Shown here: piece by piece, positions 54,901 to 64,000 of the stretch
How positions within the stretch are numbered: the first letter of the stretch is position 1
Layout of the letters: every line of letters starts with the position of its first letter
NCBI GenBank assembly: GCA_022747635.1
Contig: JAKTNV010000009.1
Span: 29,880,622-29,944,621 of the forward strand
Reading direction: 5' to 3'
Source: Hetaerina americana
Lineage: Eukaryota; Arthropoda; Insecta; Odonata; Calopterygidae
Length of the DNA stretch: 64,000 nt
Made by a program: the position numbers and the translations under genes
The notes under the pieces: generated by a model
The model's database searches: none
Told to the model about the DNA's origin: nothing
Seen by the model: only the letters and a program-made list of their open reading frames with translations

Positions 54901-57818
54901 TCCACCCCGCTACCATTCTTTGCATTTTATTTTGAGTAAGGAAGATTAAAAAAGAGCTCCAACAATGAGAAAGGAAATCAACGTGGACATGCGGATGAAG
55001 TCGAAAAAAAACAATTGACTTGAGATTCCCTTGCTCATCCACTCGTTTTTTCTACATTTTGTGATTAACGTGGTAATATCTGTATATTTTTTCTCCGGGA
55101 GAACTTGAAATATAAAAAGGTTCCCACCATTTCCTCTCGATGAAGTTTCCGACCGTGGTTCTTCGTGAATATTATTTTTTCGAAATATAAGAGCCACAGT
55201 AGCTCCTCAGTGGATTCGACAAAGTTAACAAGAAGTAATATCGCAATTGTCCCCAAGGACAAAACTCAAGAGGAAACGCAGAAAGATAAAAAAAGAATTA
55301 TTCTCTACAGAAAAATCTCCGTGGTTATTAATGTAGCTGTATAAATGTATTTCCTTGCAAAAAGACTCCTTTATTTCCGTTTGAAGGCAAAGGTTTGCAA
55401 TGCTTCGGTAGTCTCTTTCCTTTTTTTGCTTACCTTGAAGTTGTTTTAAATAAGTATTTTGATAGCTGTAATTCCTACAAAATGTCTTCAAATATAAATA
55501 TTTTTTAATTTGAATATATTTGTTGCCATGTGTGTTATTCACCTCTGAATAAAAGCCATGGATAAAAAAACAAGGCATGATAGAATTCCAAAAACATGTT
55601 CTCCCACATAGTTTGCGTATTTTTAGCCTAAACTACTTATTATGCCGTATTCTTTTATTGTCGATGTGGCCTAATAATGACTCTGAGATTTGGGTGAAAT
55701 GCATAACCAAGTAAATGAGTTGTGCTAGATGATATTAATAGATCGCATCCGTATTACCTTATCCTAAAGTTAATATGAATCTTTTTAATTATACATTTAA
55801 CTAACAAATTAATTGATTTGTGGCTTTCGGGGGAGAAGAATAGCAACATATTTTCAAAAAGTAGTAAATATTGGGGGAATTTAAAATTTCTTTTCAATTT
55901 CCTTTTGTGCAGAATATGATGTAGGGACAAAAATTACGATTCCCAAGTTTAACTAAATAATTGGATAAAAAATCATTTTATGCTTTCCAATGCGTAGAGG
56001 TACAAAGTAACTACACGTATTGGAAGGCCTGGATGAAGTACGAATTGCATTGATAAAATAATTCATTTAGAAAAAGTATATTAATTTTCATATATTATGA
56101 ATCTTAGACTTTCAAGGAAGTTTTCATAAGATGTAAATGATGAGCGGATGAAAAGGTTTGAATACACGGATTTTTTTTCACGCAGAATGGGATTTTTTAA
56201 GAGTAAAACTGTAAAACTGAACGCTTGAAATTCATGGTGAATATTCGTGCAATGATGATAAACCCTTGACTAATGAATGTGTTAAAATGAGCCAGTGTTC
56301 GTGGGCTTCAGACAAGGAGAGTGGATAGTTTAAAAATGAATATTGGTCAAATGTTGGTTGCAGTTAGTTGAATAATAGGGTTTAAGTAGTGGGATCAAAA
56401 CTATGATTTATGGAATAAAGACGTGAAACAGAGATTAATATTAATTAGTATGAGTAGGTAATTATCGACGCTATTATGACGGGTGCCTTTATAAAATAAA
56501 AAATTGCCATGAATTCAAATCCAGAACTGAATAATGCGAAATAATGAACAGGTGATCTATTTCTTGATTCTAAAGCATTTCACAGCCTGGAGCCAGCCAA
56601 TGATGATGGTTTTGTTACATGGAAGTAGTAATTCTTCAGCCTCATGAAAATGAAGGCAGAGAAGTGTGAACCATTTTCACCTAAGCTCCAAGTTAATCTC
56701 ACTTTTTTTTCCATGAGATGCGTGCAGCTTTTCTTGCGGCAGTTACCATTCTGGCTTCAAACTGAACGACTTGTCTTGCATTAATATTATTCATTAGGTT
56801 TTTAATATTATTCGGTCAATGAACATATGCACTGAATTATATGTAATTTCTATATCTATATATTTTCTCTTATGCCATCAAAGATTCATGGATCGTCCCT
56901 TCCACATTTTTCCCACCGACTGGGGGCCTCGTCTTCCAGAGAATTTTTTCAGCTCTAAAGCAATGATCTCAGAATTATAGTTTAGCGCCCACCAAATAAA
57001 GAAGCATGACTTCTACAAAGTCTAGCGCGTGAAAATTGGTGCCTGATCCTCTTGGTCAAGAGCGAATTCAGATGCCACTTTCTTGCACTAGAATGATGTC
57101 AGTTCGTTGGCGCACGCGCTAATTCGACAGTTGATGAAACAAGATGTAAATATGAAAAAATGCTAAGTAACTTTCCGGGTTAGGCTAGAAGCAAATTTCT
57201 TCATTCCACTTCGGTGCAGCCAGGGTCGATGAGAATGAGTGGACAAGCAAATAGGAATGCCATTACGGTATGGTATTCTTGTGTCCAACTTTTTCTCCCC
57301 TTTTTATTAATTTGGCTCTTACATCTGAGGTAATAGCTGAAACGCAAGGGGCCCTTTATATATGTTAGCCTCACTTGGAACGGCAATCCGAGTATTCAGC
57401 AAATATTATCCTTAAGGTCTCTATCTGATTGTGCTGCCTATTCCTATGTTGGTTCATATTGGACTAATTTGCACCGAAGTAGCTCGCAATCAGGAATGAA
57501 TGTGTCCAATGTTGCAGTAATTACCAAAATTACGCCGTCACCACCTGCATAAAATATGATTTTAATAATACTCCCATTGAAATTATTGGAACGGATCATG
57601 GAGTGATTGGATAATAAGGGTATAAAAGCTATATTGAAAAAATTATTGTTCTTTATATACTCGTTTGTACCCACAACCTGATAATAGATAAAATATCATT
57701 TTAGGACAGAAGCAAATTAGGGCTGAGGGTGTAGCTAAATATTGAGGTTTAGTCTCTTTGCAACGCCCTAAAACTACAACTAGGTAAGTTTTTAAATGAA
57801 AAATAGGATAATATTTGT
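51921..57818. other. Longest AT-rich stretch, nothing recognised
   Basis: Nearly 6 kb without a GC-rich island or an identifiable element. Open frames reach 117 codons (55225-55578, minus) but are AT-driven and unlike known proteins. A TAAT/ATTA-rich self-complementary patch lies at about 54525-54580. Confidence 0.55.
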
Positions 57819-57985
57819 CACTGAAGTAAAAACGCCAATGTATATTTCCACGCAATTTTATTCGGTGCAACTAGTTTCAAAGCAGCAATGTCATCCTCAA
57901 GTCTCGAGGATGACGCATATGCGTCGAAACAAGTTGTACTGAATACAATTGAGTGGAAAGATACTTTGGTATTTTTACTTCAGTG
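57819..57985. mobile_element. Fold-back of Penelope-like termini (second unit)
   Basis: Two arms of about 80 bp (57819-57899 and 57905-57985) are inverted copies with scattered mismatches, about 85% alike by eye. Each arm, read outward from the centre, has GAGGATGAC, a short hairpin region, (T/C)GAAAC, A(A/C)(A/T)AGTTG(T/C)AC and a tail ending TTTTTACTTCAGTG. The right arm's hairpin GACGCATATGCGTC followed by GAAAC and preceded by GAGGA resembles a hammerhead-type core (CTGANGA, stem, GAAAC) with a damaged first half. No target duplication was found. It is structurally parallel to the 17.7-kb unit but from a different family. Confidence 0.6.
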
Positions 57986-60900
57986 TTAATGGATTTTCAC
58001 AAAGTTAAGCCTGAAAACATTGTATATATAATATCTGTTCTTACCCAAAAATTACCAGAATGACACGAAACACAGTTTTCTGGAAAACTGATTTAAATAA
58101 TTAAGTCCCTTGGGACCTCAGGATCAAAATTAACAGCAGTTAAAGACTAGAAATCTCCTATATTTTTTCTCCTAGATTCTTTCATAATTTTTATGTATTT
58201 TTTCCTGAATAGTTTTACTTTTTACCTCTCTGGTTCATCTTTCTTAAAACACCTACAATATCATCCCGATGCTCGTCTCTCATTCTGGTTCATTTACGAA
58301 AGGAAGAATGCAGTTCACCTTCAAAGAATTGCCGATAAAAGAGAGGTTTTAACTAAAGCTTGAAGATGTTCGACTTCACTTTACGTTCAAAAGGTATGAT
58401 ATTCTTGATATCTGAACCCCTCCTTCCACACAGGGTCTTTTTGACGGTAAAACTCAAAGAGGATTTTAACGGCGCGTCCCTTCTCCGAAGACTTTTCGTG
58501 CAACTCACAAGGAAAAAAACTTGTTCGGCGCTTCGGTTGGAAGTTTTACTGTTCCTAAGGAGTGATCCGTGATCTGTTACGCCACGGAGGTCGCAACGAC
58601 ACAGAGTTAAAAACGAATGTAGCCTCGTACATTATCTCCGGTAAGTCTTACGCACAAAGAGATTTCCCTTATTTATTTTTACTTGCGAGTCAAAGATCGA
58701 CGTTAGGAATCGAAAACGTTTGAACCTCCACTCACTCGCTCATCGGGAATATTCTGACCCCTTTTTAATCTTGAAAGGAGGAGACATGGAAAAAAAGAAA
58801 AATCATCTGAGATTAAAGGGGCTGCCATCCCTTTGTTGGTGTCTTAAATGACGCCGCAATTAGACACCGATTCCCTCCCTCTCCTCCCTATTTCCATGGA
58901 ACTGAACGGAGAGGGAGTTCTGCTCTCCATTGTTTGCTCAACCGGCTCAGTGATGCGTACGTCTCTTTCTCGTTTTGACGTCTTTCGAATTGATGGAAAA
59001 TATATTTTTTAATGACTCAGAGCGGTGACTCCAGAGCCACAGAACTTGACTTTAAATTGATCGTTTAGAATGGAGGAGGGGGTGTGTATCTTTTTGATCC
59101 TCTTTGAAAGTATCGCAATTTTTCTTTCGAGTCGGAGAGCTTTTAATGTTCTGATTGCTTCGGCATCTTCGAGCGCAGCGCAGCAACAAAAGATGTGCTC
59201 TTTTCGCCCGACGGAGCAATGGGAATGGGTCTGTAATTTTTTTTCCAAAGATTGCTTATCGAGATTTTTATTATTATTTTGATCCCATCTCTTTGTCGTT
59301 TCGGCATCAGTGACTCCCGTTCTTTGCTCCTCATCCCGGATCGGCTTTTATTTCCCTTCGAAATACGCATTGCGTTCAAGTAAAAGGAAAATTTGTAGGT
59401 TTGTAGAGAACTTTCTGTGGAAAGTGGATGCTATCATGGGCAAATACCTTTTTTCATTCATAAGTTTTAGAAGAAAATGAATAAGTAATGCACTGTGGGA
59501 AAGTTCATGTCCATGTGATACCATTCGATTCTTAATCCAGCTTAATTTTTATTGAGTTGTATTTCAATTAATGTTTACGTCTCTTCATTTGACTAAAAAA
59601 TGAGATTTCAATGAAGAAGGTGGGAAAAGCGACCTACTAGAGGGTCTCAGGTTTAAATTCTAACTATTGTACTTGTAAAATTTCACTTAAATTCTGAGAG
59701 CTGAAGTCAAAGTATGGTTATTTGACCTTTGTGGGAAAACAAATGTTGATCAAGGGGAAGCCACTCATTAATACCTTTTTAATGTGGGAAATACACACAC
59801 CCCAGGACCAGGTCCTGGGCGAGTTCTATATTAATTCATCATTGATAAATCTCTCAATTTATTACTGTGAATGGTTATCATATTTTTAAATTGATGGCCA
59901 AATGAAACTAAAGTTTCATTCCCACTGTAAACCATCCCTTACCCGTCGTATATATCCTCCACTAATACCACATTTTCTCACCTCGGATATTATTCTAGCC
60001 TATTTCATGTATTCGGATGTCATTAGCATTTACGAGTTAACCTCTTAAGCTATTTAAATTCTCAAATCAAGTGAATTTGTTCACCCCAATCTCTATCAAT
60101 TGAAAATACAATATCATCACTTCTAAAATATTGTTTACTGTACTTTGCGAGCTTTTCATCTTTTACTCCATTGACACATGGTCGTCTCTCCACTCGATAT
60201 AATTTTGGAAGTTTCTGAAAACTGAAAAGCGTTATTCCGATAATTTGTCATGAGAATGAGTAGTCCTACATATTAAAGCTATAAAATATTAAAGTTGTTT
60301 CTCGGTAGATTGTTAAATTTATTCCTGTTAAGTTTGAGTGTGTATGAGGGAGTGCAAAATGGCATGAAAGCGAGTCGTTGTGGAAATTTAGAAAAGGAAG
60401 AGAAATCCAATGGTGGAAATTCTAAAATTGTGTGAGACTTGAAGCCCAAAAAAAAAGGAAGAATGTTCGTCAAACCTTGCAGATGAAGTAATAGAAGTTA
60501 CGAAAAAATTAATGAAGAAATAATGAAAGGAAAACAAGAGGAAGTTCAAATGAATCACATTAACCAAATATATTATTTATTGTTTTCCTTGCTCTAGCAT
60601 GAAACAAGTGGTGGCTAGGAATGGTATATTTCATTTGGAAAGAAGGTGTACTGCTAAACGGCTTATATCTGTCTTGTTTTAGGGGTACACCTAGAATCCG
60701 TCCTGGAAACAACATTCGAACTAATGCGCTTTATTAATGACAGTTACTGCATACAAGGTCCGATGGTTAATTTTCAATTCACTACAGCGTAGAAGAGATC
60801 TGAGTCATATTATATCCACCATGAATTGATATTCCAGGCAAAGTTGAGTCATGTCCACTGAGCCTGAGCAATACCATTCATTCAAATTCGCAATTTAGAC

Positions 60901-61309
60901 CTTGGTGTTTAATGAATCGATTAAATGTGAGATTAATTTAAGATTCCCGCGGAATTACTTAAAAATAAATAAAACCATCTTTAATTAAGCGCCTTTAAAG
61001 TGATTTTACCACTTCATTTTCATTCCAACCTCTCAAGAAAATAAGAAATTCACGGTTGTGAAGGACACAAATAAATGTATAGTAAGGGGTTTCTCCAACA
61101 CGTACAAATACAATGAGGATATTTTGTTATTTTTCAGCCTAGATATCCATTTCGGATTCCCAGGGGAGAACGGAGCGTGAAATTCTATGAAAGAAGGAGA
61201 AGAATTGACAGGAGCTACTGAATAGAACAGTGGATTAGGTCCGGTACCTAGGGTTCTACAGAAAATAGAATTAAAAAAATAGAAGGTGACTGGAGGAGCA
61301 AGCAGCATG
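57986..61309. other. AT-rich unique DNA, more balanced at 58.4-59.3 kb
   Basis: Open frames are at most 79 codons. The balanced-composition part has short overlapping frames on both strands without recognisable motifs. No gene is supported. Confidence 0.5.
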
Positions 61310-61930
61310 AGTCAAAATGGGGGGGGGTCGAAAAATTTGAACAAAAACTGCGTCCAGCTCAGTATGCGCGCGTGAGCAGGACGCAAAACGTTGAAGTTGC
61401 AAAGCTTTTAAGTTTTTTTTTTATCCCTTCACTGCGATTCTCGTCGAGCTGCGCCCATGGTTTCCTCCTCGGTTCTGAAAGTGAGGCTAGAGCTTACCAC
61501 CCGCTCCTCGCATCCACCAACCACCACATTTCGTCCCGGCATCCCCCGAACGTAAGATAACCGTTTCGGACACTCCCTTTCCCTACGTACTTTCCCTCCT
61601 TCCACCCTTAAGAGCGCCTCATCATCCCCCACCAATATCGTCCTCCGCCCTTCCGAAATCCACCCCCACCGTCTCTTCTCTTTCCACCGCTATTCTAATC
61701 ATCAACGGGGCGCGCGGATGGTGTCCAAAAAAACATCGGGGGAGAAGGCATTCATCTCTTTGCGCGAACTCGTTTCTCTCTCCTTCCACGATTTCCCTCT
61801 TTCCCATTCTCTCCGCTTTCAAACCTTCTCTGCCACCAACGGTAGTGCACCACCAAAAAACCATCCCCTCCACTGCTCCCTGAAGTTGTGTACATATAAG
61901 TGTAAACGCCCTGTCCTCGTGCGATGGGAA
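61310..61930. other. GC-rich pyrimidine-skewed island
   Basis: A G run (61320-61327) is followed by a C/T-rich plus strand (61490-61680, 61770-61830) with several CpG sites. Frames of up to 123 codons are compositional. Same class as the other islands. Confidence 0.5.
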
Positions 61931-62440
61931 TTAGAAAAGAGTGCCCATAAAAACGCGTACCTCATATTTTATTTTAACTCTTTCAAATTCAAACGTTGTT
62001 TCCGCCCTAGAATCATTTTCATATTTTCGCGTGTTAACAGAAACGCATGCACTCATAATAATGCATTCAAACTCTCACACATGTTTTAATATAAAATAAA
62101 TTACGAAAACATCAACAAGGTATAATAAACAGACAAAAATAAAACACACACACAAAATGGAAAAAATAACGAAACCACATACAAAGATAATAAGCATACA
62201 CATATTTCTTTCAATTTCTTCTTGTACCTCAGCATTCCTAAAGCCACTGTAACACACAGGAGGACCGTTTGTCCTAGTATCCTTTCCTCTTATTATAGCC
62301 ATCCATTCCGCCATTTTCCCCAATAACCTTGTTTTTATATCTAATGTGTATTATCATCTACCAAAATCTTTTATGCACTTGTGATGATATACTTTTGATG
62401 TGTGAGTTTTCAACAGGAGGAGAGCATTGATCGTTGACTA
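61931..62440. other. AT-rich spacer, nothing recognised
   Basis: Contains short ACAC stretches around 62140-62155 but no repeat of note. Confidence 0.5.
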
Positions 62441-62495
62441 AGGATGACAAGAAACAGCTCGTTAAATTTTTATATAGAGGGTAATTATGCAAGGC

Positions 62496-62723
62496 GCGGA
62501 AACATGGTCTTAAAAGAAGCATGATGGGCGTAGATTTGAAGCTTTTAAAATGTGGATCTGGAGAAGGATGAAGAATGTGAAGTGTATAGAAAGGAAAACA
62601 AATGAGGTACGACTAGACATGGTAGCGGAGAAGAAGGCATTTTTGGGAGAAATTATTAGCTGGCAAGAAATATGGATGCAGGACATATTGAGATTAGTAG
62701 TGCGATGCTTAAGCCTATGCTAG
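62496..62723 (+). pseudogene. Non-LTR retrotransposon C-terminal fragment
   Basis: A single frame with one internal stop reads AETWS, stop, KKHDGRRFEAFKMWIWRRMK, then IERKTNEVRLDMVAEKKAFL and ISWQEIWMQDILR before a TAG at 62721. This is the (Y)GAE(S/T)W...RR.EAFEMW.WRRM......TNEEVL..V.E.R block that follows the reverse transcriptase in arthropod endonuclease-RT LINEs. It may belong to the same group as the 21.97-22.86 kb fragment but on the opposite strand. The catalytic domains are absent. Confidence 0.75.
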
Positions 62724-62940
62724 AATGATGAACCTTAGGCAAGCGAGTGAAGATCAGGAATTAGATAAGGATGTTGGTGGGAATTAAAGTAGGAAGAAGG
62801 GAAAAATTAGGAGTTGAAGATGGGCTTATCGTATAGTAGGATGTTTAGCTGCACTTTGTTGGAAGAAACAAGAAAACCGTTTCGTAGTTTATAGCCACTC
62901 AAAAACTACCTTGATCTGTAGGTTACCTAAAGGTATATAT

Positions 62941-63030
62941 AGTATGTGTGTATGTGCGTGTGTGTGTATATATAATTGTGTATGTATATATATGATATTG
63001 GTTATTTATATGTGTATATAATCAATCGTA
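62941..63030. repeat. TG/TA compound microsatellite
   Basis: Interrupted TG and TA runs with a TGTATGTATATATATG-type stretch; shorter and less pure than the tracts at 16.95 and 26.37 kb. Confidence 0.85.
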
Positions 63031-64000
63031 CGTGTGTTTTAGTGAAACAACTGACTAAGGCAAATATTAATATAATATATATTCGGTTGAAGTTCCTCTC
63101 CCGCAATTATCTTACGCTACCCACTGGCCAACTCAAATCTTCTTTCCTCGCGCTAATACATCTTTCGCCCGCAAACCCTCTGACCTGCTTCTAACCTGCA
63201 ATTTTCGTCTTCCGCTCTCATCCTCAATAACCATCCCTTTTACTCCTTTTATCTTTCCTGGTCCTCCTTCAAAATAAGCCGTTTTTGTCGCCACAAGAAT
63301 TTCAAATATGATGTCAATTTTATTTTTGATATTGTTTATCTTTGCCTCACTAACATTTTTCTTTAACGTCTTGACAGTCTAACCGCCTTTGCCAGCAGGA
63401 AAAGTCTTATACACTGGGCAAAAATAAGTTAATATTTTAGATAAAGAAGGAAAGGAAGAGAGGGAATATGTGGCGGATTATATCGACGATGTTTGGTGCG
63501 GGCTTGGTGGCTATTTGAGGTAAATGTACCAGTTATACTATATGTAGGTATGCGTTGTATCAGCAAATGCTGGGCTAGCCTACGTCAGAATGCTGGTCGT
63601 CATCAGATATTCCAAAATTGTTTGTCCTATATCAGTACGAGGAAAACCATAAAAAACAATAATAATTGATATATTGGCACTATTCAAGGTGATAATATTG
63701 ATGAAAATTTGTATTTCATCATCAGTTTTCGCAAATTGTGGTCAGTTCTTGAACGCAAGTTATGAACAAAGCATGGTAGTTCTGTCTTTTACTGACGCTG
63801 AGTAAAGTCGTTTTCCCAATTCAGTGGTTACAATGACTCATATTTAACGAGTTAACAAAACTTAGTTGTTGGGTATACGAGAGTATTTTAGCAAAATTAT
63901 TGCTAATACTTAAAATTGAAAATATACATAACGGGAAAAGCTTTAAAATGGTCGTCATAAAACAACAAGCTTTCTCTTTCCACGTCATATTCTCGTGAGT
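63031..64000. other. AT-rich unique DNA, nothing recognised
   Basis: One 72-codon frame overlaps the microsatellite and is an artefact. No element was identified up to the window end. Confidence 0.5.

Noticed and set aside
1..64000. A novel multi-gene system (defence, biosynthetic or other cluster)
   Set aside because: No run of co-oriented coding regions with recognisable domains exists. The only coding traces are broken transposase and reverse transcriptase pieces.

Overview
The window reads as non-coding DNA from a large, AT-rich animal genome, most probably an arthropod and probably an insect. This rests on the transposable elements, which are mariner transposases of insect-type lineages, arthropod-type non-LTR retrotransposons, tRNA-headed SINEs and Penelope-like termini. 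It also rests on the abundant CA/TA microsatellites and on the absence of any bacterial-style gene packing. The order or species cannot be fixed from the sequence; a hemimetabolous insect is a guess. No host protein-coding exon, rRNA gene or functional tRNA gene could be supported. The longest open frames (147, 164 and 194 codons) lie in low-complexity or GC-skewed DNA and resemble no known protein.

From about 1 to 21 kb the window is mostly unique AT-rich DNA. It is interrupted by GC-rich, purine/pyrimidine-skewed islands at 4.0-4.6, 5.4-6.0, 8.2-9.4 and 15.7-16.9 kb, and by several small elements. These are a tRNA-derived SINE family (called SINE-A here), one copy of which has a 558-bp mariner deletion derivative inserted in it (6.6-7.3 kb), a separate 575-bp terminal-inverted-repeat element (9.8-10.4 kb), and CA/TA microsatellites. 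There are also two fold-back insertions flanked by target-site duplications (17.6-17.85 and 18.94-19.13 kb). The first is a near-perfect 187-bp palindrome whose arms look like Penelope-like retroelement termini with a hammerhead-like core.

From 21.8 to 24.95 kb lies a graveyard of elements on the minus strand: a rearranged SINE-A, a non-LTR reverse transcriptase fragment, a mariner N-terminal fragment, a second non-LTR element and a tRNA-headed SINE-B. From 25 to 48 kb the same pattern continues: a complete SINE-A with a 12-bp target duplication (29.7 kb), SINE-like repeats at 34.6 kb, an internally deleted mariner (37.1-38.0 kb), a tiny mariner-type MITE (38.3 kb) and a second SINE-B copy (41.9 kb). 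A mariner C-terminal fragment sits at 46.7 kb and another SINE with a 13-bp duplication at 47.35-47.64 kb.

From 48.1 to 52 kb are GC-rich, purine-rich islands, one with a promoter-like end (about 49.26 kb) and one with clustered Pho/YY1-like motifs. The rest, to 64 kb, is AT-rich DNA with a second Penelope-like fold-back (57.8-58.0 kb), a GC-rich island (61.3-61.9 kb), a non-LTR C-terminal fragment (62.5 kb) and a microsatellite (62.9 kb).

No coherent multi-gene system was found. The most informative features are the layered insertions, which give a relative history, the repeated fold-back architecture at Penelope-like termini, and the periodic GC-rich islands that may be regulatory.
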